Source: Endozoicomonas sp. Mp262
GTDB taxonomy: Bacteria; Pseudomonadota; Gammaproteobacteria; Pseudomonadales; Endozoicomonadaceae
Length of the DNA: 64,000 bases
Reading direction: 5' to 3'
Assembly: GCF_025643335.1 (NCBI RefSeq)
Contig: NZ_CP092489.1
Coordinates: 2,026,001 to 2,090,000 of the forward strand
Every line of letters starts with the position of its first letter. Position 1 is the first letter of the stretch. The notes beneath the pieces were generated by a model. The model was not told the DNA's origin. It was given only the letters and a program-made list of their open reading frames with translations, and searched no databases. The position numbers and the translations under genes were made by a program. Positions 11,612 through 21,507 of the stretch are shown in pieces.

Positions 11612-13189
11612 TTAATGCCGGAAATGACGAACGCCGGTGAAGACCATGGCAATACCCGCTTCATTGGCGGCATTAATGACCTCTTGATCCCTCATGGAGC
11701 CCCCCGGCTGAATAACGGCGGTGATGCCAGCGCTGGCGGCTGCATCAATACCATCCCTAAAAGGGAAAAAGGCATCAGAGGCCATCACCGCACCCTTCAC
11801 TTCCAGGTTTTCATCGGCAGCCTTGATGCCGGCAATTCGTGCGCTATAGACCCGGCTCATCTGGCCAGCACCTATGCCTATGGTCTGGCGGTCACGGGCA
11901 TAGACAATGGCATTGGACTTAACGTATTTGCATACCTTCCAGGCAAACTGCAGATCCAATAGCTCCTGTTCTGATGGAACCCTGTCGGTAACAACCTTGA
12001 GTTCTTCCATGGATACTGTCCGAATATCTGCATCCTGTACCAACAGGCCACCATTAACCCGCTTGAAATCGTAGTACGGAGTGGGCTGGTGAGGCGATTC
12101 TCCACAGCTGAGCAGCCGAATGTTTTGCTTGCTTTGTAAGGCTTCGGCTACCTCAGGGGCAATGTCCGGAGCAATAATCACCTCAACAAACTGGCGGTCA
12201 ATGATAGCGCGTGCAGTTCTGGCATCCAGCTTGCGGTTAAAGGCAATAATACCGCCAAAGGCGGAGGTGGGGTCTGTGGCATAGGCCCGGTTATAAGCCT
12301 CCATAAGGTCGGCCCCGGTGGCTACACCGCAGGGATTGGCATGCTTGACGATAACACAGGCCGGTTGTTCAAAAGCCTTGACGCATTCCAGGGCGGCATC
12401 GGTATCGGCAATATTATTGTAAGAAAGTGCTTTTCCCTGGTGCTGCCTGGCGGTGGCGACAGTACCTGATGGCGCATGGGCTTCTGTATAAAACGCGGCT
12501 TTCTGGTGAGGATTCTCACCATAGCGCATATCCTGAACCTTGGTCAGGCTTTGGCTGAATGTCTTGGGGAATTCGGTGGTGGAAGGCGTTTGTTTGTTGA
12601 AGTAACTGGCGATGGCACTGTCATAACGGGCGGTATGTTCAAAGGCTTTTACGGCCTGCTGGAATCGGGTGGCATCGCTGATGCATCCTTCCTGAGTCTC
12701 AAGCTCAGATAGGATGCGTGGGTAATCTTCGGGGTCAACCACAACGGTTGTATTTTTATGGTTTTTAGCGGCCGCCCTGATCATGGTTGGCCCACCGATA
12801 TCAATATTTTCTATGGCAGTATCAAGGTGGCAACCCGGTGTGGCAATGGTTTGTTCAAAGGGGTAAAGATTGACAACCACCAGGTCAATGGGTTGGATCT
12901 GGTGTTCAGCCATGATGGCCTGATCCTGGCCTGTTCGCCCAAGAATGCCACCGTGAACTTTGGGGTGAAGGGTTTTTACCCTGCCATCCATAATTTCCGG
13001 GAAACCGGTGTATTCTGAAATTTCAGTGGCTGGAATATCATTTTCCACCAGTAGCCTGAAAGTTCCCCCGGTTGAAATAATTTCTATGGATTGTTTGTAT
13101 AGAAACCTGGCAAACTCGACGATACCGCTTTTGTCGGAAACACTGATCAGAACCCTGCGGATTGGGCTGTTATGAAAAGCTTCTGCCAT
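11612..13189 (-). CDS. purH: Bifunctional AICAR transformylase / IMP cyclohydrolase
   Basis: Last two steps of IMP synthesis. The N-terminal cyclohydrolase domain (residues about 10-150) has [12 protein letters not shown] and the [17 protein letters not shown] motif. The C-terminal transformylase domain has the [11 protein letters not shown] motif with the catalytic Lys-His and ends with [14 protein letters not shown]. At 525 residues it is full length. The order on this strand is dusB, fis, purH, purD, as in other gammaproteobacteria. The 289 bp between fis and purH hold no gene that I can see. Confidence 0.97.
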   Translation of the reverse strand: MAEAFHNSPIRRVLISVSDKSGIVEFARFLYKQSIEIISTGGTFRLLVENDIPATEISEYTGFPEIMDGRVKTLHPKVHGGILGRTGQDQAIMAEHQIQPIDLVVVNLYPFEQTIATPGCHLDTAIENIDIGGPTMIRAAAKNHKNTTVVVDPEDYPRILSELETQEGCISDATRFQQAVKAFEHTARYDSAIASYFNKQTPSTTEFPKTFSQSLTKVQDMRYGENPHQKAAFYTEAHAPSGTVATARQHQGKALSYNNIADTDAALECVKAFEQPACVIVKHANPCGVATGADLMEAYNRAYATDPTSAFGGIIAFNRKLDARTARAIIDRQFVEVIIAPDIAPEVAEALQSKQNIRLLSCGESPHQPTPYYDFKRVNGGLLVQDADIRTVSMEELKVVTDRVPSEQELLDLQFAWKVCKYVKSNAIVYARDRQTIGIGAGQMSRVYSARIAGIKAADENLEVKGAVMASDAFFPFRDGIDAAASAGITAVIQPGGSMRDQEVINAANEAGIAMVFTGVRHFRH

Positions 13190-13478
13190 TGTTCCTCACT
13201 CGCTGTAATTGGTGTCCAGTACTGGATAGAGCAGCAAGATTCTAGCTCTATTTTCAGAGGATTGGCAGTCTTGATATAAAACAGGAGGAAAAATTTCAGT
13301 TATTGATGCATTGAATATAGAAGGAGGGGCATGACAAGGGGGCCAATGGCATGGGCTTGCCTGCAAAAACTCCGGGCCAATGTACTGCTTAATCAGGCCG
13401 TAGAAATTACCGTTTTTTCCGGTGAATGAAGGCAAACCCCCGGAACCATATAAATGGGATGGTTCCACTGGTTGAAAC

Positions 13479-13793
13479 TTAAAGCAGGCCGTATTGCTTT
13501 AGCTTTTTACGCAAGGTGCCGCGGTTAAGCCCCAGTAGAACGGCAGCCTTGGTCTGGTTGCCCTTGACATGGTTCATCACAGTTTCCAGCAGGGGCGCTT
13601 CCACTTCAGATAGCACCATCTGGTATACGTTGGTAACATCCTGCCCATCAAGGTGAGCAAAATAGTTATGCATTGCTTTCTCAACGCTATCCCTAAGCGT
13701 TTGTGACTCACTTTCCTGATGACTCACAAAGCGTTGTCCGCCATGGCCATTTTTCAGTGGATATTCCTCAGTCATAACCTGGGTTGCAGTCAT
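13479..13793 (-). CDS. fis: Nucleoid-associated protein Fis
   Basis: DNA-bending protein that activates rRNA promoters and helps site-specific recombination, including phage excision. The 104-residue protein ends in the conserved helix-turn-helix (residues about 79-104, [20 protein letters not shown]), very close to E. coli Fis. The N-terminal 20 residues are variable, as usual. It follows dusB by 52 bp on the same strand, the dusB-fis operon typical of gammaproteobacteria. Confidence 0.97.
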   Translation of the reverse strand: MTATQVMTEEYPLKNGHGGQRFVSHQESESQTLRDSVEKAMHNYFAHLDGQDVTNVYQMVLSEVEAPLLETVMNHVKGNQTKAAVLLGLNRGTLRKKLKQYGLL

Positions 13794-13845
13794 GCTGCTA
13801 ACTCCTCTCCGTTATCTCAATAGCTTTGAGCAAAAACGGTTTTTA

Positions 13846-14871
13846 TCATGGTCTGGAACTTCTACTTATTTCTGTCACAGGCGTTGATAAAAACGGCATT
13901 TTCACCGATAAAACGCTGAAAAAATCTTTAATACAGTCTTCCTGGGTCCGAGTGGTTTCCAGGGCATTGAACTGCCTCCTGAAATCCTTGCCGGATGGCT
14001 GCTCTTGCATATACCATCCCACATGCTTCCGGGCGATCCTTATTCCCTGATACTCACCGTAAAACTGGTACAGTGCCCGCACATGACCTAATAATATGTC
14101 TTGAACTTCCTGGGTAGAGGGGCCCGGGAGTTTCTCGTTGTGTTTCAGGTAGTGACTGATCTCACGAAATATCCAGGGGCGTCCCTGTGCTGCACGGCCG
14201 ATCATTACAGCCTGGGCTCCCGTTATATCCAGTACTTCCCGGGCTTTTTCCGGGGAGGTGATATCACCATTGGCAATCACTGGAATGCTCACTGACTCGC
14301 ATATTTTGGCAATGGTTTCATATTCGGCGTCCCCTCGATACATGCATGCCCGGGTACGACCATGTACGGCCAGCGCTTTAATACCTGAAGCTTCAGCCAG
14401 TTGAGCAATTTCTACACCATTTCTATTCTCTGTGTTCCAGCCCGTTCTGATTTTTAAGGTGACCGGAATATCAACAGCTGCGATAACAGCCTGTAAAATA
14501 CGTTCAACAAGGGCAGGCTCTTTTAGAAGTGCGGAACCGGCAGCCTTATTACAGACTTTTTTGGCCGGGCAGCCCATATTGATATCAATAATCTGAGCCC
14601 CTCGCTCCTGGTTGAGCCTGGCAGCCAGTGCCATCTCGTCAGGTTCACTACCAGCGATTTGAACAGAACGGGGTTCGTGTTCGTCAGAGTGGTCGAGGCG
14701 TAAACGGGATTTTCGAGTATTCCATAGCTTCGGATTACTGATGACCATCTCCGAGACGGCCATTCCCGCACCCATTTCCAGGCAGAGACGCCTGAAAGGT
14801 AAATCTGTAACACCTGCCATTGGTGCAAGAATGACAGGGTTGGTAATTCTGTAAGGGCCTATATTCAACAA
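13846..14871 (-). CDS. dusB: tRNA-dihydrouridine synthase B
   Basis: FMN enzyme that reduces a uridine of the tRNA D-loop. The N-terminus has the family motif APMAGVTDLPFRRLC; the FMN barrel has DINMGCPAKKVCNKAAGSALL with the catalytic Cys, and the GRTRACMYRG and MIGRAAQGRPW phosphate-binding stretches. At 341 residues it is about normal. The start is a TTG at 14871 with no in-frame ATG before a stop upstream; a weak purine-rich stretch precedes it. It lies next to the phage integrase, so its promoter region is the left end of the prophage insertion or close to it. Confidence 0.93.
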   Translation of the reverse strand: MLNIGPYRITNPVILAPMAGVTDLPFRRLCLEMGAGMAVSEMVISNPKLWNTRKSRLRLDHSDEHEPRSVQIAGSEPDEMALAARLNQERGAQIIDINMGCPAKKVCNKAAGSALLKEPALVERILQAVIAAVDIPVTLKIRTGWNTENRNGVEIAQLAEASGIKALAVHGRTRACMYRGDAEYETIAKICESVSIPVIANGDITSPEKAREVLDITGAQAVMIGRAAQGRPWIFREISHYLKHNEKLPGPSTQEVQDILLGHVRALYQFYGEYQGIRIARKHVGWYMQEQPSGKDFRRQFNALETTRTQEDCIKDFFSVLSVKMPFLSTPVTEISRSSRP

Positions 14872-15233
14872 ACAACGCGTCTCTTAATATGATTAGACAA
14901 TCAGCTTTGGCCAGTGCTGGAAGTCAGCAGCATCGGATAAATAGGAACCGCCGCCAATAAATTCCTGCAACAACAGGCTGATCAATAATCATACTCTCTA
15001 CAACGCAGGCAATAAAGCAAGCCAGCAGCTTGTTATAGTTAAGCCTCTTTTCTGGTGGAGGTTATGGTATCTCATTCGGAAGAAATGTCAGTGAGTAATT
15101 TATCAAAAGGCTATTTATTGAACATTTTTTTGATTAGAATCAAAAAGTTATAAACTGTTGACGACATTTGTCGTTGGATTTTCAATTATAAAATAATAAT
15201 CTTTGCCAGCAGTAATTCATCACTAACACATTC
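14872..15233. other. Prophage-host junction region, likely left attachment site
   Basis: 362 bp between dusB and the integrase without a clear gene and without a tRNA. It should hold the dusB-fis promoter (minus strand) and the left phage attachment site. Two dyads are visible: a 9-bp-arm palindrome (TTTTTGATT, AG, AATCAAAAA) near 15127-15146 and ACGAC-ATTT-GTCGT near 15160-15173. A 28-codon frame starts at 15064 behind GGTGGAGG and could be the cut 5' end of a host gene, but this is weak. The att core cannot be fixed without the right end of the prophage. Confidence 0.4.
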
Positions 15234-16568
15234 CTAAAGAGCTTCAGCGATAAAACCTGACTGCTTGAGCAACTTTTCAGTCACTTCAGCCTGCCTGCTT
15301 TTAGCACTATCTATCCACTTGGCATAATACGTTTCAAGTACGGTAACAGAACTATGCCCCATATGATCTCGTAGATCAGTTAATTCAACCGTGGATGATA
15401 ATGACCAGCAGGCAAAGGTATGCCTTGTTTGCCGTGGCGCACGATAGGTAACATTTGCTCGTCTTAAAATAGCAGTCCAGATCCTCCGCCAGCTTTGATG
15501 GGATAGCCATAGTTTTTCGTATTCAATTCCCTCTCTTGATGGATGTTCTTTCTCGTCCTTCCGCCTGAAAACGGGGCGGATATAGTCTACTTGGTAGTCT
15601 TCAGTCCGGTTGCTGGAGCGCGGGTAAACCCTAACTTTAATTCGTTGTGAGGCCTGGGTTAGCCTCCGCATTTTCTTCAAGGCATTTACTGCGGCAGAAT
15701 TAATATATATTTCACGGATTTTGTCATGTTTCGGAAGTTTAAACAGTGGGTATCCATCAATTCTTTTGACTTCCATGCTACGACAAACAGTAACTGTTTT
15801 ACGATCCAGGTCTATGTCTTCCCAAGCCAGAGCATATAACTCGCCAACTCTTAATCCACTATAGATTGCAAACTGAATGAAATACTGGTGCCATTCTTGC
15901 TGGCAGGCATGAGTGATTTTGTCGATTTCATCTAGGCTAAATGGGTCGATTTTTTCCTGTCGCTGGTGATTAGGTATTTTGACCCCAGGTAGACAATGAG
16001 CCAAGCAGTCGGTCAAATAACCATAATTATATGCATACCTGAATAGTGCGCGGACTGACTTTAAGTAGCTATTTGCTGTACCTATTGCAACACAGTCAAA
16101 GAGGTAGCTTCTGAAGTCATCCATGTCCTTTTTTGTAAAAGATTTGACACGATAACTTTCTCTAAAATAATCCTTTAATTTATTAAATGCGCTGTTATAG
16201 GCGTATGCTGTTTGTGTTTGGTTGTTTGGTTTTTTATGAATCAGGAATAACTTGATCAAGCTGTCAAGGGTTGCTTCTTCAATCCTGCGCTCTTTAATTC
16301 TGCCGTACTCTGGAGCTAGTCGGTGGCTTGGAAAATATTTAGCAAAATCTCCATCATGATTTTTTAGGATATCCAGGGTTTTTGCAATCCATTTTCCTGC
16401 TTGTTTTACATCATCTGGATCATCTGCTTTAAGGTGCTTAATTGCTTCAGCACAATATTTTTGATGAATCAAAAAGGGGCGTTTCTGGTATCGGAAATTG
16501 AAATATATAGCTCCCTTTTTGGCTTCTATATTTTTAGGGTATTCATTATTTAATCGCTTTCTACCCAT
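15234..16568 (-). CDS. int: Phage tyrosine integrase
   Basis: Site-specific recombinase of 444 residues that integrates and excises the phage. The N-terminus (residues about 10-40) looks like an arm-site DNA-binding domain, followed by a core-binding helical domain. Catalytic residues visible: the first Arg in SGLRVGELYAL (about residue 239), the H-x-x-R region as PRQTRHTFACW (about 381), the second His in LRDHMGHSSV, and the Tyr in LETYYAKW (about 414). It overlaps the excisionase gene by 19 bp. Position at the end of the prophage beside dusB is typical. Confidence 0.95.
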   Translation of the reverse strand: MGRKRLNNEYPKNIEAKKGAIYFNFRYQKRPFLIHQKYCAEAIKHLKADDPDDVKQAGKWIAKTLDILKNHDGDFAKYFPSHRLAPEYGRIKERRIEEATLDSLIKLFLIHKKPNNQTQTAYAYNSAFNKLKDYFRESYRVKSFTKKDMDDFRSYLFDCVAIGTANSYLKSVRALFRYAYNYGYLTDCLAHCLPGVKIPNHQRQEKIDPFSLDEIDKITHACQQEWHQYFIQFAIYSGLRVGELYALAWEDIDLDRKTVTVCRSMEVKRIDGYPLFKLPKHDKIREIYINSAAVNALKKMRRLTQASQRIKVRVYPRSSNRTEDYQVDYIRPVFRRKDEKEHPSREGIEYEKLWLSHQSWRRIWTAILRRANVTYRAPRQTRHTFACWSLSSTVELTDLRDHMGHSSVTVLETYYAKWIDSAKSRQAEVTEKLLKQSGFIAEAL

Positions 16569-16750
16569 TTCTCATACTCCACCATGTTGATTTGACGGCG
16601 ACCATCTGGAGAGTTACGCCAGATTTTTCCATAGGGCCACTTGCCTGAATTTATTTTTTGCTCTACTGCTTTAGGTGTATATCCAGTTTCTTGAGCAAAT
16701 TTGAGAATAAGAAGCCACTTAGCTCCTTTCCAAGTGGTTTGGTGTGTCAT
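16550..16750 (-). CDS. xis: Excisionase-like protein
   Basis: A 66-residue basic protein with a winged-helix pattern like phage excisionases (ETGYTPKAVEQKINSGKWPYGKIW, then a DGRR turn and the final EYEKWVESD). It should bind beside the attachment site and turn the integrase toward excision. It is directly upstream of int and overlaps it by 19 bp, so the two are translated together. Confidence 0.82.
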   Translation of the reverse strand: MTHQTTWKGAKWLLILKFAQETGYTPKAVEQKINSGKWPYGKIWRNSPDGRRQINMVEYEKWVESD

Positions 16751-16827
16751 TTTAGACCTTCCTGGTTATAGATGGTTCGGATGGCTGTAATGTTAAGAGC
16801 CGGGGCTTGCGCCCCTCTTAATTACGG

Positions 16828-18168
16828 CTACTTCTTTTTGGTGATCCGGCTAAACAGCCTTGGGTGTCTCTCCAAAAGCCGTTCCAGGCAGTAGACCGGC
16901 TGGCAGTGAATGCTGGCACTGGCATCAACGTGGATGAACCGGCGCAGCCTGGGCGAGAAATAACGGCCTATGCCATCTGCATTGGGGCCGAGCCGGGATC
17001 GAGTGTGGCAGCTCTTGGTCTTGTTGGTGATCAGTAACCGCTTTTTAACCAGGCGTTTCTCCAGTGCTAACCGGCTGCATCCCGCATGGTTGGCCAACTC
17101 AATAATGGAGTAGTAACCGGTGAGGCCATACCATCCTTTCAGGCCCGATAGCCGACCGGGACAAACCGGTTCTGGTGTTAGTTGGCCTTTATTGTTTTTG
17201 TGTCGGATCTCCGGCAGCATTTCCGCCATTGTCAGGCCGTCCGGGATCGGAGTATTCAGCATTTGCTCCGTTGTGGGTTCAGGCTCAACCTCTGGCTCCA
17301 CCAGAAATGCACTGGCTTCGGCGTGTTCCTTGGCCGGTGGGGGTTCCTGTTCAGTGACAGGATCACTCTCGGGAAAATACAGGTAATCAACCACACGGGC
17401 ATACCACTTCACCTGCTTTATGGGTGTGCTGGTATGCTTATGGTCTTTGCCCGTATCCAGCACTTCACAAAACTCTTTTCCTTTTTCTGTCGGTTCCCAG
17501 ATTTTCCCCACACGGGTTTGCACCCCTGCCGCTTCCAGTAGCTTATTGAATGCCCGTGCGGACAGTGGCGGCTCCTGGCTTTCACCGAGTTGGGTCGGAG
17601 TGAATGTCAGTGCCTTCACTGGGGATACCAGCGCAGTCTGCTCCATTGCCTCCAAAGGGGAAAACTGCACCATGTTGCGGGTGGCCTTATCCGCCGACAG
17701 CAAGGCTTGGCTGCCTTCAAAGCCATAGGCTTTTGCCATTTTTAGGGCGTGGATGGCGACCTTTGCATTGTCGATGGCTGTGTTGGCGGGTGCCACCTGA
17801 AGCAGATCCGGGGCCTGGGTTTTCAGGTCAATGGCTTCCTGTCGGGCTTGCTTGCCTTCGGGGGTCATGGAGGCCAGCAGGATATGGTTGGCGGCATTGA
17901 CGGAAAAATGATAGAAGGTTTTTTTTCCTCTATTTCCCGCTCTCCCATTAATGGGGGATTGGGAAACTGCAAAATCTACCCCTTCTTTAAAATTATGTCT
18001 TTGAATCTGGCGGTTTAATTTATCCCCCCAGTTTTTATCGGTATAGCTGTATCCACAGATATCCAGCAATGCCTTGCCTTCTACCTGCTCATTGTTCACA
18101 ACCTGGCTGCGACGCAGTAACAATTCAGCCTGTTCCAGTGTGGCAATGGTGTTTTGAGCCGTGTTCAT
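16828..18168 (-). CDS. Phage antirepressor-like protein (AntA/AntB-type N-terminus)
   Basis: 446 residues. The N-terminal third (residues about 25-110) resembles the AntA/AntB domain of phage antirepressors: a conserved Trp-containing helix (NWGDKLNRQIQRHNFKEGVDF) followed by the pattern YHFSVNAANHILLASMTPEGKQAR. The middle (about 195-260) has a second domain with EPPLSARAFNKLLEAAGVQTR and WEPTEKGKEFCEV, like the KilA-C/antirepressor C-terminal domain. An acidic Pro/Glu linker and a basic C-terminus follow. Antirepressors bind and inactivate phage repressors; that role here is inferred from the domains and from the non-cleavable look of the CI-like repressor at 21952-22656. Confidence 0.7.
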   Translation of the reverse strand: MNTAQNTIATLEQAELLLRRSQVVNNEQVEGKALLDICGYSYTDKNWGDKLNRQIQRHNFKEGVDFAVSQSPINGRAGNRGKKTFYHFSVNAANHILLASMTPEGKQARQEAIDLKTQAPDLLQVAPANTAIDNAKVAIHALKMAKAYGFEGSQALLSADKATRNMVQFSPLEAMEQTALVSPVKALTFTPTQLGESQEPPLSARAFNKLLEAAGVQTRVGKIWEPTEKGKEFCEVLDTGKDHKHTSTPIKQVKWYARVVDYLYFPESDPVTEQEPPPAKEHAEASAFLVEPEVEPEPTTEQMLNTPIPDGLTMAEMLPEIRHKNNKGQLTPEPVCPGRLSGLKGWYGLTGYYSIIELANHAGCSRLALEKRLVKKRLLITNKTKSCHTRSRLGPNADGIGRYFSPRLRRFIHVDASASIHCQPVYCLERLLERHPRLFSRITKKK

Positions 18169-18228
18169 GTATTCAATCCCATTTGTTATTGTTTAGATTG
18201 GGTGAACGGTCATTCTTTAAAGAGCCGG

Positions 18229-18510
18229 TTAGTGACTGGTAGCCAGATGTTTTACCAGGCCACGGTCTTGTACTTGACGGACAGCACTGGCCATAAGATG
18301 GATAGCCATCAAGTCAACCTTGTCAACGTCCTCTGCCGTCTCCGGTTCTTCTTTTTGGGTTTCTGACCTGAATAGGCCGAGAGCCAATGAGGTAGCCAGA
18401 AGTCTAAGGGCTAAAAAATCGGTTTCAGGAGAACTGGATTTCAAAATCCGGTCGTTTTCCTTGAAACTGTTTTCAGTAAGGGCGTCAAATGTAGGTAGCT
18501 CAAATTTCAT
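18229..18510 (-). CDS. Phage protein of unknown function
   Basis: A 93-residue helical protein in the recombination operon, between ssb and the antirepressor gene. The frame is open upstream to 18735, but that part lies over ssb; the ATG at 18510 is the likely start. No motif that I recognise. Confidence 0.6.
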   Translation of the reverse strand: MKFELPTFDALTENSFKENDRILKSSSPETDFLALRLLATSLALGLFRSETQKEEPETAEDVDKVDLMAIHLMASAVRQVQDRGLVKHLATSH

Positions 18511-18556
18511 GGGTTTCACTTCAAGTGTTGTTTTTAAACCAGAGTAAAGTCCCGTC

Positions 18557-19087
18557 TCAAAACGGGATGTCATCATCAAAGTCCGGTTGCGGTGGTGTTC
18601 CCTGTGCTGGCTGCTGGTTGCGTCCCTGCCGGGCGTTGGCATAGCCATTTTGTTGAGGCTGCCTGACCGGTGGGTTTTGCTGCCGCTGGGCGGGTGCGCC
18701 CTGCTGTTGAGCCGGTGGCTGGCCGGAGTTATCACGGCTACTCAGGTATTGGATGACACCGTTGAAGGGGTCCACAATAACAGAGGTGGTATAGCGGTCA
18801 TTGCCATTATTATCCTGCCACTTTCGGGTTTCCAGCTTGCCCTCGATATAGACCTTTGAGCCTTTAAACAGGTATTGCTGGGCATTCTCCGCGTTCCTGC
18901 CAAACAGCATGACCCGGTGCCATTCAGTTTTTTCCTGAACTTTTCCCGTGGTTTTATCTTTCCAGCTCTCGCTGGTAGCGATAGACAGGTTGGCAATGGC
19001 TGCACCCTGTGGGGTGTAGCGTATATCAGGGTCATCTCCCAGGTTGCCGATCAGGATCACTTTATTGACGCCTTTGCTGTAAGCCAT
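18557..19087 (-). CDS. ssb: Single-stranded DNA-binding protein
   Basis: 176-residue SSB. The N-terminal OB fold (residues 1-110) begins with the conserved [17 protein letters not shown] and has [18 protein letters not shown] and the [12 protein letters not shown] strand. A Gln/Pro-rich linker leads to the acidic tail PDFDDDIPF that docks partner proteins. With recT and the RecE-like gene upstream in the same operon it forms a phage recombination module. Confidence 0.96.
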   Translation of the reverse strand: MAYSKGVNKVILIGNLGDDPDIRYTPQGAAIANLSIATSESWKDKTTGKVQEKTEWHRVMLFGRNAENAQQYLFKGSKVYIEGKLETRKWQDNNGNDRYTTSVIVDPFNGVIQYLSSRDNSGQPPAQQQGAPAQRQQNPPVRQPQQNGYANARQGRNQQPAQGTPPQPDFDDDIPF

Positions 19088-19128
19088 AGTGTTACTCCTC
19101 TGTTAAGGGGCAGTAACGCCCCGGTTGA

Positions 19129-19338
19129 TCAGGCGGCAAACCGCCCAATATAGGTTTTCATAAAGCCCTTGATTTCCTGGTCTACCTGGTACTTATTAAT
19201 TTCAATTAAAGTGGGCTGTTCCGTGATGGCTTCAATGGCTGAACGATCCATTATTTTTGCTCCGTAATTGCGCCTGACTTTGTTTTCAAAAACCCCGGCA
19301 TCCAGGTCAGAAAGAAATATGGAGACATCGGTAGACAT
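19129..19338 (-). CDS. Small phage protein of unknown function
   Basis: 69 residues, between recT and ssb in the leftward operon. It has an acidic N-terminus (FLSDLDAGVFENKVRRNYG) and is mainly helical. I do not recognise it. Its position suggests a recombination accessory role, nothing more. Confidence 0.65.
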   Translation of the reverse strand: MSTDVSIFLSDLDAGVFENKVRRNYGAKIMDRSAIEAITEQPTLIEINKYQVDQEIKGFMKTYIGRFAA

Positions 19339-19420
19339 AAAGGGTCATTCCTTTGTTATTTTTTTTGGTTGTTGTTAATGCAGCTTTGGTGTCTGGTTAG
19401 CACCTGCCGCTGCCGGGCAA

Positions 19421-20206
19421 TTAAAGCGCTTTGTTCAGGTCATTGACGGTTAATACTTGTTGTTTTTGGGAGTGATCGGACATATTCACCACCTCCCCGG
19501 TACTTTCAATGATGTCCGGATCGCTGACACCCAGCTCATCCTGCTCTTCTTTTTGAGCCGCCTTCTGTTCGGCATCCCCCACCGGCAGGTACTTGAACAT
19601 ACGACGGACAACGGTTTTCTTGGCCATTTCCTCGTAGTCGGTTTGCCAGGGACCATCATTGGATGACTTGGAGCGGGTTCGTATCTCCTCTATTTTTTGC
19701 AGGGGCATCCACTCCATGTAGTATTCGCCGGAGGTGAGTTTTGCCAGTCCGTAAACGCCTTTAATAAGGCCGGGGTCGCCATCCAGACAAGGTTGGTGAT
19801 CAATACGGGATTCGGTGCCATAGCAGATATCAAAGCGGTCATTTTCATAGACCACACGGGCTTCGATATTAGCAATTTCACCGCTTTGCCTGGCCAGCTT
19901 GATCATGCCGCGATAGCCTAGTAGAAACTGACATTCCAGCGATTGCCGTTTGTGATTCCAGTACGGCACCAGATAGCAATGCCCCAGTACCCCGCCGGGT
20001 TCCAGTCCCACGGTAGCCGCCTGAATAACTGCGCCCAATATGGATTCCGGGGAGCATTGACCCAGCTTTGGGTTTTTCCGCATATCAGTGGATACCACCC
20101 TGATGAGTTTGTCTGCGTTGAGGCTGGCGTGGTTGCCCAGGGCTTCCTCAATTTTGTTTTTCCGGCTTTCGATCAGTTGCAGCATGGTGTTTTTTTTCTT
20201 GTTCAT
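19421..20206 (-). CDS. recT: RecT-family single-strand annealing protein
   Basis: 261 residues. It anneals complementary single strands made by the RecE-like exonuclease, in phage recombination. Family signs: the stretch CSPESILGAVIQAATVGLEP, then GHCYLVPYWN and the CQFLLGYRGMIKLARQSG motif, and the WQTDYEEMAKKTVVRRMFKYLP helix near the C-terminus. Encoded two genes downstream of the exonuclease with ssb close behind. Confidence 0.95.
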   Translation of the reverse strand: MNKKKNTMLQLIESRKNKIEEALGNHASLNADKLIRVVSTDMRKNPKLGQCSPESILGAVIQAATVGLEPGGVLGHCYLVPYWNHKRQSLECQFLLGYRGMIKLARQSGEIANIEARVVYENDRFDICYGTESRIDHQPCLDGDPGLIKGVYGLAKLTSGEYYMEWMPLQKIEEIRTRSKSSNDGPWQTDYEEMAKKTVVRRMFKYLPVGDAEQKAAQKEEQDELGVSDPDIIESTGEVVNMSDHSQKQQVLTVNDLNKAL

Positions 20207-20232
20207 CGGTACATCCTCATCCGCTTCAGGGG

Positions 20233-20544
20233 TTAGTTTTTATGGAGTTCGATCATTTTGTTAAATAGTTCATCCGGGCTGGGAATCTTCTGTCGGATTG
20301 CAACCGTCCATGCCAGCAGGCTGAGGTAAGTACAAACATACAGTGAATCCTTTAGCTTGCCTTTTGGCTCATCCAGATAACCAGGGAGATTGCCCAGAAT
20401 ATCTATGAGCAATTCCCTGCGACCATCGTCGTCATAATCATCCAGTTGATTCAGTTGAGTTCTGTAGGTTTCAGCAAACTTGTTATGGTGAAGACGCATG
20501 GCATCTTTAAATTCAGCAATGAATGGATCATGGTCAGTGTTCAT
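20233..20544 (-). CDS. Phage protein of unknown function between recE and recT
   Basis: 103 residues, helical, with an Asp-rich turn (LDDYDDDGRRELLIDIL) and a moderately hydrophobic stretch near residues 66-85. Not recognised. It lies 18 bp downstream of the exonuclease gene and 26 bp upstream of recT, so it belongs to the same operon. Confidence 0.65.
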   Translation of the reverse strand: MNTDHDPFIAEFKDAMRLHHNKFAETYRTQLNQLDDYDDDGRRELLIDILGNLPGYLDEPKGKLKDSLYVCTYLSLLAWTVAIRQKIPSPDELFNKMIELHKN

Positions 20545-20562
20545 GCTTATTACTCCTGTCGT

Positions 20563-21483
20563 TCAGGCCGCATAGCCGGGCAGCTCAATGGTTTGAAATT
20601 CGCTGGCATAGCCTGGCCAGATCCCGGATTGCTGGCACTGGTGGTATTGGTCCAGCCATGTGCGAAACTGTATAAAGCCTTGCTCCATCATGGCGGGGCT
20701 GGCCATATAAAGACCGATGGCATAAGGCGGTTCTTTTTCCACAAATAACCAGGCAAAGCTCGTGGCGGGAAGTCCAGCAGCCTGCGCCCCTGCAAGGTAC
20801 ATGGCGGCAGATATGTGGTAGCCGTATTTATGGATATCCCGCTGGGCAGCCCACTGGCGGGCGTCCTGACAGGTTTTCAGGTCGAAGATAATGCCCAGGT
20901 CTTCACGGTAGTAGTCGAACCTGGCCTTACATTTTTCCTGGGTGATTGAATCAGTCCAAACCACGGAGCGTTCGGCAATTCCGCCGCTGAGTGCTTTGCT
21001 GGCTTTGTCATGGAGCCTGACGGATTGAATAACACCCTGGCACAGTTGCCAGTCGCTATCGGAGATAATGGTTTTACCGGCACTTTGTTCAGCGCTCAGA
21101 TCGTCAAAGAACAGCGCGGTTTTATCCGCCTCTTTAATGCGATCTTTCAGGTCGGCTTTGCTGCCGGAGAGTTTTAGCCCCAGCTTGCTAGCTATAGCCT
21201 TGTAATCGTCATGGGATACCAGGGCATCCGGGTAGCCGTCGGTGGTTGGCTTTTTACAATAAGCCGTATTGAATAGGTCTGGCTCAAGCACTGCCGTATG
21301 TAGCAGGGTGCCAGTGGATAATGCCGTGCTGGATTTGATGCGCTTACCGTCCATTAAGGCTTTGCAGTGTGCTGGCGAGCGTCCCATTTCCTTCAGGGTG
21401 CTGGATGAGACGCCATCAGCACGGTGATAGTGCTCCGCCGGTAGCTGGTCATGGATGCCTATGGTTAGTTTTTCTTTGCTCAT
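20563..21483 (-). CDS. RecE-like PD-(D/E)XK exonuclease
   Basis: 306-residue protein like the nuclease domain of exodeoxyribonuclease VIII (RecE). N-terminal motif YHRADGVSSSTLKEMGRSPAHCKAL and GTLLHTAVLEPDLF are typical; the catalytic core shows CKARFDYYREDLGIIFDLKT, in which the D and DLK fit the D...(D/E)xK motif, followed by QRDIHKYGYHISAAMYLAGA. It should resect dsDNA ends for RecT. The frame begins with an ATG at 21495, but that ATGGAG itself supplies a GGAG site for the ATG at 21483, so I chose the latter. Confidence 0.88.
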   Translation of the reverse strand: MSKEKLTIGIHDQLPAEHYHRADGVSSSTLKEMGRSPAHCKALMDGKRIKSSTALSTGTLLHTAVLEPDLFNTAYCKKPTTDGYPDALVSHDDYKAIASKLGLKLSGSKADLKDRIKEADKTALFFDDLSAEQSAGKTIISDSDWQLCQGVIQSVRLHDKASKALSGGIAERSVVWTDSITQEKCKARFDYYREDLGIIFDLKTCQDARQWAAQRDIHKYGYHISAAMYLAGAQAAGLPATSFAWLFVEKEPPYAIGLYMASPAMMEQGFIQFRTWLDQYHQCQQSGIWPGYASEFQTIELPGYAA

Positions 21484-21507
21484 TGCTTGCTCCATTTTTT
21501 TTATCGG

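Noticed and set aside
15064..15150. 28-codon gene with GGTGGAGG upstream
   Set aside because: Spacing of the ribosome site to the ATG is poor and the product has no recognisable features; mentioned only as a possible cut host gene start.
14880..15233. tRNA gene as phage attachment site
   Set aside because: No cloverleaf or CCA-type end can be read on either strand in this gap.
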